The notes: a model not told the origin generated them from the sequence alone. Counted from the first letter of the stretch, positions 18,741 to 27,166 are shown. The stretch is DNA of 40,702 nt from Okeania sp. KiyG1 (GCF_014132355.1 NZ_BLZO01000129.1:1-40702), one strand, 5' to 3'. Numbers and translations: made by a program.

Positions 18741-19139
18741 TTAACCAGTGTAACCAAATACAGAGAGAGTCACAAAAAGGTCATTAAAGTCGGGTTTTGC
18801 ATCAGAACCACCATCATTAGTGATGAAAGAATATCGGTGCAAAAAGACTTCGCCTTTTTCTATAATAGCGTCTTCACCCACTAATATCTCAGAACCTTCT
18901 GTTAGAGTAACTGTGTAATTTCCATCTCCTGCTGATGTGAAGCTACCACCACCGATATAGGTGAATACTCCACCACTTCTGCTGCTACCAGAAGCAGAAA
19001 ATACTTCATTACCATTAGAGTCAACAATTTTTACTGTTTGATTACCACTTGATTGAGCAAATGCAGCAACTGTTACTAACTTGCCACTTGGGTTAATACT
19101 GATTTTCTGCGGACCAGTGGAAGAACTAGGCATAATCAC
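18741..19139 (-). CDS. Calcium-dependent lectin similar to the LecB/PA-IIL family
   Basis: The protein has 132 residues, Gly/Ser/Thr-rich and beta-like. VTVAAFAQSSGNQTVKIV (about 22-39) closely resembles the VTAFANSSGTQTVNV stretch of Pseudomonas LecB as I remember it. Near the C-terminus, SDAKPDFNDLFVTLSVFGYTG resembles the calcium loop and end of LecB (DNDYNDAVVVINWPLG). Asp113, Asp117, Asn119, Asp120 and the terminal Gly132 would be calcium ligands; in LecB the C-terminal glycine reaches into the partner's site. There are two extra residues in the loop. No signal peptide is seen, as for LecB. It is likely a sugar-binding, cell-surface or aggregation lectin; sugar preference cannot be told. 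Confidence 0.7.
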   Translation of the reverse strand: MIMPSSSTGPQKISINPSGKLVTVAAFAQSSGNQTVKIVDSNGNEVFSASGSSRSGGVFTYIGGGSFTSAGDGNYTVTLTEGSEILVGEDAIIEKGEVFLHRYSFITNDGGSDAKPDFNDLFVTLSVFGYTG

Positions 19140-19917
19140 CTCATATAGTGTTTGATATTAAAAAAAAGGATAATATGTTCACCTTTTCTAGTCTACTTAA
19201 CTTTATTATTTGTAATACAGGTAAATAAATAAACGACTGAGGAGTCAGGAGTCAGGAGTCAGGAGTCAACCCACCCCTAACCCCTCCGGTGGAGGGGAAG
19301 AAAGAAGAAGAAAGAATAAAGAGGAGACAGTTTTTTATCACTAATTATCCGGACATGATATTACCGAATAATTAAGTTAAAAATCCTCTCCTTTAAAGGA
19401 GAAACAAGAAAATATTTTCTTTTATTCAATCCTCTTCTTTTAGGGAGAGGTAATTATCAATTATCAATTATTGAAGCACCTAAACAAGAAACCGGGTTTA
19501 TTGCCCTGGTTATTGTTTTTCATTTTCAAATGAGTAAATTTTGCATTATAACGAGGTTTCTGCGTAAGTCCTGATTATGCTATTCTTTACCGAATAATTA
19601 AGGTTTAAACCCTCTCCTTTAAACCCACATTTCGCACCACAAAATGTAGCATAAAAACAAAAGTTAAAAGTCAAAAGTCAAAAGTAATAAATAAGAAGTA
19701 AGAAGAAAATTTCCTTAAGGGTCAATCCTCTTTTTTTCAAGGAGAGGTCATTTCAGTTATCAGTTATCAGTTAACAGTACCTCTGCAATAAGGAGGCTTG
19801 AAATATGGAGTATGCTCTTTTTTCTACCACCCTTAAAAGGGAAGGCGCATACCCACAATTTTCCGGTAATTATTAATTATTAATTATTAATTATTGAACC
19901 CCTACTCCCTTTTTTAA
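19140..19917. repeat. Gene-free stretch with heptamer tracts and family F copies
   Basis: GGAGTCA heptamers are at about 19238-19265, followed by a purine-rich stretch and a family D right end (TATCCGGACATGATATTACC, about 19350-19370). Family F copies occupy about 19368-19465 and 19587-19875; the second begins TTACCGAATAATTAAGG and ends TTTTCCGGTAATTATTA. Tandem TTAATTA units follow at 19868-19895. GTAAGTCCTG at about 19565 is a lone family E end. No gene is seen. Confidence 0.6.
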
Positions 19918-19959
19918 GAAATTAATATGACTCTTCATTTGAGTTAAATATTTTTCTAG
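19918..19959. repeat. Duplicated copy of the 3' end of the CapA gene
   Basis: Positions 19921-19959 match 20199-20237 at 38 of 39 bases. The latter encodes the CapA C-terminus LEKYLTQMNSHIN on the minus strand. The copy lies directly beyond the family C and D elements that follow the gene. Confidence 0.8.
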
Positions 19960-19960
19960 T

Positions 19961-20044
19961 CCAGTAGGGTGCGTTAGCGCAGCGTAACTGAGCGAAATAT
20001 TTGGAAGAGGCGGTGCGTTACATTTCATTAACGCACCCTACTGG
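19961..20044. repeat. Complete family C inverted-repeat element
   Basis: The ends CCAGTAGGGTGCGTTA and TAACGCACCCTACTGG are perfect 16-base inverted repeats, 84 bases overall. The inside reads GCGCAGCGTAACTGAGCGAA and later GGTGCGTTACATTTCATTAA. It is the simplest copy and serves as reference for 29413-29521 and 31439-31773. Confidence 0.85.
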
Positions 20045-20047
20045 ACT

Positions 20048-20189
20048 TATATTAAATCCGGATAATTACTATTACTATAATCTGCGTCATTGCGACGGTC
20101 ACTGCGTGGAAGGAAGTAATCTTAGGGGTGAAACAAGATTGCTTCCTATCGTGGCAATGACAACTGTTCAACCGGATTCTATATTATTT
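20048..20189. repeat. Family D-like inverted-repeat element
   Basis: The left end ATTAAATCCGGATAATTA and right end TTCAACCGGATTCTATATT are imperfect inverted repeats. The inside is unlike other D copies (TCTGCGTCATTGCGACGGTC). It separates family C from the stop codon of the CapA gene. Confidence 0.55.
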
Positions 20190-21398
20190 ATTTAACGAAT
20201 TAATATGACTATTCATTTGAGTTAAATATTTTTCTAGCAACAAATAATCTCTAGACTTAAGTAAAGAATCATTCTTAGCATTAACAACTTCCTCTAATGG
20301 TAAAACCCGAAAGTTTAATTTCCCATTTTTTCGATAACGATGTACCCATGTAGGTAAAGCTTCTACACCAGAAATTTCAATAGTTTCTTCTGGAAAACTT
20401 TTCTGAATATTAACCTGAAAAATAACTCCCAATTTAGTATATTTTTTCGTTTGATTGGAAATAAAGTTCCCCATAGAATAAATCGCAACTGCTTGACGAG
20501 TATCTCCACTTTCTTCAGTGATTTGAAAAATTTTATAGGGTTGAACTACATGAGGATGACTACCTAAAATAATATCTGCTCCTCCATTAACTAAATTTTC
20601 CACTAATTGTTTTTGTTGAGTATTAGGTAGGCGCTGATATTCTGCACCAAAATGTAGAGAAACTGTGACAATATCTGCTCCTTTTTCTCTTGCCCTAGTA
20701 ATATCTTGAATAATTTTTTGTTCGTCAATTAAATTTACTAGATAATCTTTGCCTTGAGGAATTGGGATACCATTAGTGCCATAAGTGTAAGCCAAGAAAG
20801 CCATCAAAATTTCATTTTTTTCCACTATTAAAATTTCTTGAGATTCTGCTAAAGATGCTGCCGTACCTACTGGATAAATATCGCGATCGCGTAAATTTTC
20901 TAGAGTTTTCAACAGACCTTTTTCTCGTCTATCTAATGAATGATTATTAGCAGTAGTTAAAATATTAAAACCTGCCCATTTAATAGCATCAGCTAATGTT
21001 GCGGGAGCATTAAATAAAGGATATCCTGTATATCCAGATTCTGGTCCTGCTAATGTTGTTTCTAGATTACCAATTACCCAATCACCAGCAGATAAAATAT
21101 CTTTTACTTCTGTGAAAAAACTTTGATAAGAATAAGTTTTAGTTTGAGAATTATAACCAGATTTGATTTGCATACCGTGCATCATAATATCTCCAACCGC
21201 TATTAATTTTGCCTCGGTAACGTAGGGAGTTGGTTGAGGCGATCGAGGTGATTCTACAGGTAAAGTTTCTGGTAGTTTTTCTGTTTTAGTTTCGGGGTAT
21301 ATATTACAGCTAGAAATAAATAGTATTCCACTTAGAGAAATAAACCTAATTAACTTCTTATACTCAAAATTTATGAATTTATCGATCCAAATAATCAT
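20184..21398 (-). CDS. CapA/PgsA-type metallophosphatase-fold lipoprotein
   Basis: The protein has 404 residues. The N-terminus is a lipoprotein signal (SLSGILFISSC, Cys31 as lipid site) followed by a Pro/Thr-rich spacer. The PGA_cap domain starts LIAVGDIMMHG (Asp70, His74), continues with IGNLETTLAG, TTANNHSLD (Asn151-His153), VSLHFGAEYQ and GSHPHVVQPY; these are the metal-binding and active-site blocks of CapA proteins, related to calcineurin-like phosphoesterases. CapA of Bacillus takes part in poly-gamma-glutamate capsule export, but many cyanobacterial homologues stand alone as here, so the role is probably envelope-related and not specifically capsule. Its last codons are duplicated beyond adjacent repeats. 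Confidence 0.9.
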   Translation of the reverse strand: MIIWIDKFINFEYKKLIRFISLSGILFISSCNIYPETKTEKLPETLPVESPRSPQPTPYVTEAKLIAVGDIMMHGMQIKSGYNSQTKTYSYQSFFTEVKDILSAGDWVIGNLETTLAGPESGYTGYPLFNAPATLADAIKWAGFNILTTANNHSLDRREKGLLKTLENLRDRDIYPVGTAASLAESQEILIVEKNEILMAFLAYTYGTNGIPIPQGKDYLVNLIDEQKIIQDITRAREKGADIVTVSLHFGAEYQRLPNTQQKQLVENLVNGGADIILGSHPHVVQPYKIFQITEESGDTRQAVAIYSMGNFISNQTKKYTKLGVIFQVNIQKSFPEETIEISGVEALPTWVHRYRKNGKLNFRVLPLEEVVNAKNDSLLKSRDYLLLEKYLTQMNSHINSLNK

Positions 21399-22186
21399 CT
21401 TTAAATTTACTCAAATTATTAGAATTGTATGTAAGCATTTCCTCCGGAATGCTGCGCAAACAACAGTCAGCAGTCAGCTATCAGCTATTAACTTATTATT
21501 TTAAAAGTTGTCGCGGGGTCGCACCGCTTTGTCAAAGGGAAATTTTCTGCAAAATTATTTTTATTGTACTTATTATTCATAACATTCTTTTTTCAAATTG
21601 GTATCACTAACTCCGAAGCTGCTTTCAATAATTAATAATTAGGGTTTGCTTATGGAAAGTCTTTTTGCTAAGACAGGGAGTAGCGAGTAGTTAAGAGTCA
21701 AGAGGAATTAGGAGTTTTAGAAGACATGCAAAGGAAAAATTATCCCTTGCCCAACTCTACCCAATTCTTACCCAAATACTCAATTTTTGAGCATTCTTAG
21801 GCGAAAATATGGTACTTTTTTACTACCGAAAAAGCCTAAAACCAATATCAGTCAAGACTTTTATATTTAATCATCAGAGCAATAATTAATAATTAATAAT
21901 TACCGAATAATTAACTAATTAATAATTAAATAATTCTGGTTTAAATCCTCCCCTTTTAAGGAAAAAAAAATAAATAATATTTCCTTATATTCAATCAAGA
22001 GCGGTTTTAACCAGAGGTAATTATCAATTATCCATTAATGAACTCTCCTTCCTTAAGTAAATAACTTTTTTGATAACTATTAGCAAGTTATTGTTAATTA
22101 TTATTATTTTTACTACTCCCTACTCCCCACTCCCCACTCCCCTACTCCCTCACTCCCCTACTCCCCCACTCCCTACTCCCTACTCC
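21399..22186. repeat. Gene-free stretch with family A, B and F copies
   Basis: A half family A element is at 21431-21492 (GTAAGCATTTCCTCCGGAAT then CAGTCAGCAGTCAGC). A family B element is at 21636-21888 (TAATTAGGGTTTGCTTATGG left, ATCATCAGAGCAATAATTA right). A family F copy lies at 21904-22035. Tandem CTCCCCACTCC and CCCTACT units fill about 22113-22185 up to the stop of the next gene. Confidence 0.6.
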
Positions 22187-23377
22187 CTACAACATGAAAC
22201 CCATTGACTCTAAACCTTGCCTAATTCTTTTTGCCTCTAGAGGATTATATTTTTCATGTAAATTAATAGCCTTCCTAAACGCTTCTAAACTTTCTGGTAC
22301 TTGACCAACTTTCAACAATACAACTCCCAAATTTTGATAAGCTTCTGCATAATTACTATCAAGCTGAATTGCCTTTTGATAAGAAGCGATCGCTTCGGTA
22401 AACCAACCCATTTCTTTCAAGACCATTCCTCGGTTATAGTGAGCAACTGCAAAATTAGGGTCTATCTGTAAAGCAATTTCATAGTTAATTTTTGCATCCT
22501 GTAAATTTCCTTCTTCTTTCAACAAACTACCCAAATTATTGTATGCTCCCAACTTTAACTTAGGCATAACATTTAACTCTATTGCTATTTTATAATGACT
22601 CTTTGCCATTTCTCTATCTTGTTGTTGTCGATAGGCAATAGCTAAGTGATAATGCAGCTCATACAAAATTGTTTTATCTACCTCGGGGTCTTGTAAACCT
22701 CGAAATAGCAATTCCATTCCTTTCTGCTTTTCGCCAATTTCTATATACAAAGCACCTAACTTACTACAAACATAAACATCATTAGGATGATTACTAAAAT
22801 AACTTTCCATCGCTGCTTTTGCTCTTTGCAGCTTATTTTTAGAAGTAATTTCTCCCTTTTGATAACCCTCATGTAAAACCGCTATTTCTGGCAACGAAGC
22901 TATTTCCCAATGAGATTCCTTCGCCAACATCTCAGTAATACTATCATCAACTATAGCGTGATAAGGTCGAGAAAATTTTATTTCAGGATGATTTCTAAAC
23001 AGACGAGAAACCAAAGAATATGGAGACTGTTGCGCCCCTATTTCCTCTCTAATTAAATTAATTAAAATGTAGCGATCGCTCTTAATAGCTTCGTGAATAT
23101 GTGGAGCTATTTTTGGTGAGAGATATTCATCAGCATCTAATACTAAAACCCAGTCACCCGTAACATATTTCAAAGATTCATTTCTTGCTGCTGCAAAATC
23201 ATTACACCATTCAAAATAATGTACTTTTGCACCAAACTCTTTAGCTATTTCTGGCGTTCGATCAGTTGAACCCGTATCTAACACCACCATTTCATCTACT
23301 ACATTTTTCACACTTGCCAAACATCGAGGCAAGTTTTTTTCCTCATTTTTAACAATAATGCAGAAACTCAAATTCAT
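22187..23377 (-). CDS. Family 2 glycosyltransferase with C-terminal TPR repeats
   Basis: The protein has 396 residues. The N-terminus MNLSFCIIVKNEEKNLPRCL is typical of GT2 (GT-A fold) enzymes; VVLDTGSTDRT and the DxD-type metal/nucleotide motif VLDADEYL (Asp81, Asp83) follow. From about residue 204 to 380 are tetratricopeptide repeats, the clearest being AVAHYNRGMVLKEMGWFTEA and AEAYQNLGVVLLKVGQVPES. The fusion of GT2 and TPR is common in cyanobacteria. It probably adds a sugar to a glycan or protein on the cytoplasmic side, with the TPR part binding the partner. No sugar-nucleotide genes are adjacent, so the substrate is unknown. Confidence 0.93.
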   Translation of the reverse strand: MNLSFCIIVKNEEKNLPRCLASVKNVVDEMVVLDTGSTDRTPEIAKEFGAKVHYFEWCNDFAAARNESLKYVTGDWVLVLDADEYLSPKIAPHIHEAIKSDRYILINLIREEIGAQQSPYSLVSRLFRNHPEIKFSRPYHAIVDDSITEMLAKESHWEIASLPEIAVLHEGYQKGEITSKNKLQRAKAAMESYFSNHPNDVYVCSKLGALYIEIGEKQKGMELLFRGLQDPEVDKTILYELHYHLAIAYRQQQDREMAKSHYKIAIELNVMPKLKLGAYNNLGSLLKEEGNLQDAKINYEIALQIDPNFAVAHYNRGMVLKEMGWFTEAIASYQKAIQLDSNYAEAYQNLGVVLLKVGQVPESLEAFRKAINLHEKYNPLEAKRIRQGLESMGFML

Positions 23378-23625
23378 ATTTTAGCAATTAGCATTCAGCT
23401 ATCAGCGATTAGCATTAAAATTATATCATTTTCGTTAGTATAAGTAATGAATAAGGAAAAACACAAAAATCAGAAATAGAATAAAACCAAGGTTTTTAGT
23501 TTACTTAGATAAAACGGAAATTCTGTGCAACCAACGGAAATAATTCAAATAATCAGGGTAATTAAAATAATTTAACCAAATTTACCTTTGATTATAAAAG
23601 GATATTCAAGCCAATAAATGATATT

Positions 23626-23809
23626 GTAAGCATTCAGCTATTAGCTGTCAGCTATCAGCAAAAAGATTCTTTCTTATGGGAAAGTGTTTAAATTAATATA
23701 GACTTTAAGGGCAAGGGAAGCAACTTTTGTAGTAATACCATTAAATATTGCTTTTATCCTAAACTAAAAGCAATAGCTGATAGCTGATGGCTGACTGCTG
23801 AATGCTTAC
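23626..23809. repeat. Family A inverted-repeat element, well preserved
   Basis: The left end is GTAAGCATTCAGCTATTAGC and the right end GCTGACTGCTGAATGCTTAC, with several TAGCTGTCAGC-type repeats inside each end. The core (TCTTATGGGAAAGTGTTTAA, GACTTTAAGGGCAAGGGA, CAACTTTTGTAGTAA) matches the copy at 12947-13155. A fragment of the same end sequence is at 23385-23412. The rest of 23378-24050 holds no gene; 23845-23875 has the GGGGAGGGGCGAGGGGTGGG stretch seen elsewhere. Confidence 0.8.
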
Positions 23810-24050
23810 ATGATATTTAAACTAAAGATTTATTACTCCTGTCTTCCCCTCCAGCGGAGGGGAGGGGCGAGGGGTGGGTTGACTCCTAAGCGATAACCTA
23901 AATATTTGTAGCAAAAATTTATCAAACTGGTATAGCTTCTTTCTTGAATTTATAAAACTTACTAAAAACCCCATTTTTAATTAACTTCTGAATGAGGTAT
24001 GTTCAAATTTCTATCTTTTGATACTGATAGCTAATAATAGAATGTAATAC

Positions 24051-24306
24051 TAATTAGGGTTTGCTGAAAAAGTCTTTTTGTTAAAGCAGGGAGTAGGGAG
24101 TAGGGAGTAGTTAAGAGTTAGGATAAGCGGGGAGTTGTAGAATAAGTGGTTATTCATAATTACCCCTTAACTTTTCTATTATAATTATCCCAAAGTTCTC
24201 ACTTTTTCCCCTCCATCAACCGAAAAGCTGGTACTTTTTCAGTACCTAAAATCCTTCAAACCTTTATTTAATAGTGCTTTGATATTTATTCAGCAAACCC
24301 TAATTA
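24051..24306. repeat. Family B inverted-repeat element with perfect ends, overlapping a stop codon
   Basis: The ends TAATTAGGGTTTGCTGAA and TTCAGCAAACCCTAATTA are perfect 18-base inverted repeats, 256 bases overall. The centre has GGGAGTAGGGAGTAGGGAG and TACCTAAAATCC. The right end supplies the TAG stop (24302-24300) and the last sense codon of the minus-strand fasciclin gene. Confidence 0.85.
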
Positions 24307-24872
24307 TATCTGAGTGGTAGAATCACAGAATCAATAACATGAATTACACCATTAGTTGCAGGTACATCTGGAATAATTACATTAGCGTTATTCACCTTTA
24401 CACCTGCATTAGAAACTCTAACGTAGATATCATCACCTTCAATAGTTCTTACTTTTCCAGATTCTAAGTCCCCAGACATTACCTCACCAAAAACTACATG
24501 ATAAGTCAGAACATCAATTAGTGTGTCTTCGTTTTCTGGACGTAATAAATCTTCTACTAATCCTGGTGGTAAAGCTGCAAATGCTTCATCGGTAGGTGCA
24601 AATACTGTAAATGGACCTTCTTCTTGAAGCACTTCTACTAAACCAGCAGCTTCTAGTGCCGCAGCTAAAGTATTGAATTTACCTGCTTCTACTGCAGTTG
24701 ATACAATATCTTGAGCGTAAGCAATTAGTATAGGTTGATTAACTACTTGTTGATTAGCTACTGCGGGTAGACTATAAAAAGCACTAGCAAAGATTAGCGC
24801 TAAGGTAGTACAAATTAATCCTAAGATATTGATGGACTTTTTGAAGAAAGTCAGAATATTTTGGGTATTCAT
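24300..24872 (-). CDS. Secreted fasciclin (FAS1) domain protein 1
   Basis: The protein has 190 residues. The N-terminus has a hydrophobic segment (about 14-40, ILGLICTTLALIFASAFY) ending in a likely signal cleavage site near AVANQQ. The single FAS1 domain shows the H1 box [13 protein letters not shown], then ILTYHVVFGEVMSGDL, and the H2-type end [16 protein letters not shown]1 proteins act outside the cell in adhesion. It is a paralogue of the gene at 25226-25792, which lies 353 bases upstream on the same strand; the two are about two-thirds identical by eye over the domain. The last residues (RYN) differ from the paralogue's ending and derive partly from the adjoining family B repeat. Confidence 0.93.
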   Translation of the reverse strand: MNTQNILTFFKKSINILGLICTTLALIFASAFYSLPAVANQQVVNQPILIAYAQDIVSTAVEAGKFNTLAAALEAAGLVEVLQEEGPFTVFAPTDEAFAALPPGLVEDLLRPENEDTLIDVLTYHVVFGEVMSGDLESGKVRTIEGDDIYVRVSNAGVKVNNANVIIPDVPATNGVIHVIDSVILPLRYN

Positions 24873-25225
24873 GTTTTCCCGATTTCATTAACTACATTAT
24901 TTACAGTAGTACAGAAACTGGAACTTATCTTAAAAATATTTCAAATCAAATATAGAACTCTGACTTCTGACTTCTGATACCATTTCACTTTAAGGATGTC
25001 ACAAATAGTTTCAAAGTAATAATATCAAATAATCCGTTGAAACTAGAAACGTCAAAGTTTTCTGCCTATTAAATCTAACTTTTAACTTTTAACTTTTAAC
25101 TTTTGAATTTTGAATTTTGACTTCCGTGAAACGGTATGACTTCTGACTTCATTAAAAAACCCATTCGTAAACATAGTTAAGAATGGGGTTAATCCATATA
25201 TTTTTGATAAACGGTATAACGTTAA
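24873..25225. other. Spacer between the fasciclin paralogues
   Basis: It contains tandem GACTTCT heptamers (about 24960-24977), AACTTTT and TTTTGAA units (25078-25122) and another GACTTCTGACTTC (25138-25151). No gene or clear promoter is seen. Confidence 0.5.
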
Positions 25226-25792
25226 TTACTCAGGAATAATTACTGTGTCAATTACATGAATTACACCATTACTCGCAGGTACATCTGCCTTAACTACATT
25301 AGCTTTTCCAACTTTAACACCTGCATCAGAAACTTTAACTTTTACCTTACTACCTTCGACAGTCTTTACCATTCCAGATTCTAGGTCGCCAGACATTACC
25401 TTGCCAGGAACTACATGATAAGTCAGAATATCAATTAGTTTGTCTTTGTTTTCTGGTAACAATAACTTTTCTACTTTTCCTTCTGGTAAAGCTGCAAATG
25501 CTTCGTCAGTAGGAGCAAATACTGTATAAGGGCCTTCTCCTTGAAGCACTTCTACTAAACCAGCAGCTTTTAGTGCAGCAGCTAAAGTATTGAATTGCCC
25601 TGCTTCTGCTGCAGTTGCGACAATATCCTTAGAGTGAGAGTCAGCAATTTGTAGTGGTTGGTTAACTACTGGCTGAGTTAAAGATTTTTGAGAGAAGTTA
25701 GCTACTGCGGGTAGACCGAAGAATGCGCCAGCACCAACTAATCCTAAGATAGCGATCGCTTTTTTCATCAGACTTATATTTTGATTATTCAT
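25226..25792 (-). CDS. Secreted fasciclin (FAS1) domain protein 2
   Basis: The protein has 188 residues. The signal segment ([20 protein letters not shown]) is followed by a linker and one FAS1 domain with [39 protein letters not shown] and [14 protein letters not shown] at the very end, which is the canonical length. It is likely an extracellular adhesion protein. The start at 25792 sits about 50 bases after the terminator of the putative structured RNA upstream (25841-26209), so it may be read either from its own promoter or by readthrough from that RNA. A HIP1 site lies at about 25751. Confidence 0.94.
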   Translation of the reverse strand: MNNQNISLMKKAIAILGLVGAGAFFGLPAVANFSQKSLTQPVVNQPLQIADSHSKDIVATAAEAGQFNTLAAALKAAGLVEVLQGEGPYTVFAPTDEAFAALPEGKVEKLLLPENKDKLIDILTYHVVPGKVMSGDLESGMVKTVEGSKVKVKVSDAGVKVGKANVVKADVPASNGVIHVIDTVIIPE

Positions 25793-25840
25793 CTAAAAAA
25801 GTTCGGTAGTTTGAAAACCTGTCAGCTTTAGCTACAGGAG

Positions 25841-25868
25841 GAAAAACAACGCGGTGGCTTCAGCCACC
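25841..25868 (-). terminator. Intrinsic terminator of the structured RNA
   Basis: On the minus strand a six-base stem GGTGGC/GCCACC with loop TGAA (25868-25853) is followed by GCG and then TTGTTTTTC. This is the expected form of a rho-independent terminator. A second small hairpin, CCTGTAGCTAAAGCTGACAGG-like, lies just beyond (25839-25819). Confidence 0.6.
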
Positions 25869-26209
25869 AGTCCCCTTTCGGGGTGGGAGAGTAATCCCCC
25901 AATAACGCCCATTTCTGGGGTAAAGTTAGCCTCGCCAATGTTATCGGTCGGTACTATCCAGAAAGCACTCGCTTAACCCACTAGGCGTGTTTAACCTTCC
26001 GGTTCTAGAGCATGAGACTGGCAACGCATCCCAAGGTAGGAACTTTAACACTTGCCGATAACGTAGACCTTGAAGGTCTTAGGCTGGTCAGGTATTGGCC
26101 TGTTTTCTTGGAGCGGTCGCAACAAGAGTGTGCAAGCCCTTGGATTTTAGTCCTGGGGTTCCTGACACCGATCTACTTTTCCTGTTTGTTAAAAAGTGTA
26201 AACTTCACT
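25841..26209 (-). ncRNA. Candidate large structured non-coding RNA
   Basis: No frame encodes a credible protein here, and the region is visibly richer in GC than its neighbours. Read on the minus strand it shows hairpins with GNRA-type loops: AACC-GGAA-GGTT (26004-25993), CCCA-GAAA-TGGG (about 25918-25907) and CCCC-GAAA-GGGG (about 25883-25872). Also seen are a 7-base-arm palindrome AGACCTTGAAGGTCT (26065-26079) and two long-range pairings: GTTATCGG with CCGATAAC (26055-26062 against 25940-25947) and CCAAGG with CCTTGG (26031-26036 against 26138-26143). A consensus promoter lies upstream and a terminator downstream. It lacks the conserved GAGGAAAGTCC of RNase P RNA and any tmRNA ends. It could be the omega-RNA remnant of an IS200/IS605 or IscB element, a leader of the fasciclin gene, or a new RNA class. 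Confidence 0.55.
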
Positions 26210-26215
26210 CTATTC

Positions 26216-26243
26216 ATCTTAACAAAATTTTAAGAAGTGTCAA
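26216..26243 (-). promoter_or_regulatory. Strong sigma-70-type promoter facing the structured RNA
   Basis: On the minus strand TTGACA (26243-26238), 16 bases, then TAAGAT (26221-26216). TG one base before the -10 makes it an extended -10. Transcription would begin near 26209 and run toward the fasciclin gene. Confidence 0.6.
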
Positions 26244-26284
26244 GATAATTTACATATTTATACCCAAATTTTACTTTTCAGTTT

Positions 26285-27100
26285 TTAATTACTTCCGAGA
26301 GAATCCGGAGATACTTGATCGAATCCATAGCTCAAAACTTCTATTACAGAGCCTTCTTGAGGTACATCAGCTCTAGTAATAGAAATTGTATCCTGATTGA
26401 CAACCCTTACTGGAGTTCCTTCCATCACGCTGAGAAATTCCTCGATAGGAGCAATATCACAAGTAGCTTCATCAGCAGCTTCAGTTTTGTAATGAGTAGG
26501 AATCACAATTCTGGGTTTTAGCACTTCCAATGTCTGTTTTGCCTCCAAAGGGGTATATGATTTTGGCCCTCCACCTACAGGAATGAGTAGCAAATCTGGA
26601 CGACCAATTAAAATACGTTCTTCTATACCAATAGGACTTGCTAGTCCCCCTAAATGCAAAATCTTGATTCCTGCTTGCTGCCATAACCAAGCCACATTAG
26701 TCCCGAATCGACGTCCACCTTCTCTATCTTTAGTAGTACGAATTCCTTGAATTTGTCTATTATCAACCTGATAAACTCCAGGCTCATATAACAACATTGG
26801 TGGAGGATTACTTGTAAAGCCTTCTACTACTCCCTCATCTAATAATCTACTACTAATTAAAATTAAATCTGTATCTACTGTAGGGTTACGATATCCTGCG
26901 GTACAACCTATTGGGCGAAAAGGATTTACTAATACTTTAGTCGCTGCATCTTCAAATAAAAAGCAAGTATGTCCTAACCATTTAATTGTTAAAGATTCTC
27001 CTGTTTGTGCTTGAGAATAGTGAAATTTAGATGTTAAACCTGTTCCTATTACAGCTAATAAACTTGCCTGTAGATAACGTATAAATTTTCGCCGTTTCAT
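26285..27100 (-). CDS. Tat-exported metallo-beta-lactamase-fold protein with degenerate metal site
   Basis: The protein has 271 residues. The N-terminus MKRRKFIRYLQASLLAV has the twin-arginine pattern followed by a hydrophobic stretch, so export by Tat is likely. After it, LTIKWLGHTCFLFED and KVLVNPF match the start of UlaG/UPF0173-type hydrolases. Where the family has the T-H-x-H-x-D-H metal motif, this protein reads LILISSRLLDEGVVEG with no histidines. Later elements remain (GRRFGTNVAWLWQQAGIKIL, HLGGLA, PVGGGPKSYT, VIPTHYKT). So the fold seems kept but the di-metal centre seems reduced or lost. It may be a binding protein or use other ligands. I recall cyanobacterial homologues with the same loss, but cannot check. 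Confidence 0.8.
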   Translation of the reverse strand: MKRRKFIRYLQASLLAVIGTGLTSKFHYSQAQTGESLTIKWLGHTCFLFEDAATKVLVNPFRPIGCTAGYRNPTVDTDLILISSRLLDEGVVEGFTSNPPPMLLYEPGVYQVDNRQIQGIRTTKDREGGRRFGTNVAWLWQQAGIKILHLGGLASPIGIEERILIGRPDLLLIPVGGGPKSYTPLEAKQTLEVLKPRIVIPTHYKTEAADEATCDIAPIEEFLSVMEGTPVRVVNQDTISITRADVPQEGSVIEVLSYGFDQVSPDSLGSN

Positions 27101-27166
27101 CTTAATTTATTTGACTATAAGTTTGACGCTATAGCAATATGAAATAATTTGTAAAAAAAACTCTAG

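Noticed and set aside
19238-19265. CRISPR-like regular repeats (GGAGTCA, also elsewhere)
   Set aside because: Units are seven bases with no spacers; they are short tandem repeats, and no cas genes are present.
25841-26209. RNase P RNA or tmRNA identity for the structured region
   Set aside because: The conserved GAGGAAAGTCC core of RNase P RNA and the tRNA-like ends of tmRNA are absent.
26012-26376. Plus-strand open frames of 73 and 93 residues in the structured region
   Set aside because: They overlap the candidate RNA and the end of the metallo-beta-lactamase-fold gene, lack ribosome binding sites and have no protein-like pattern.
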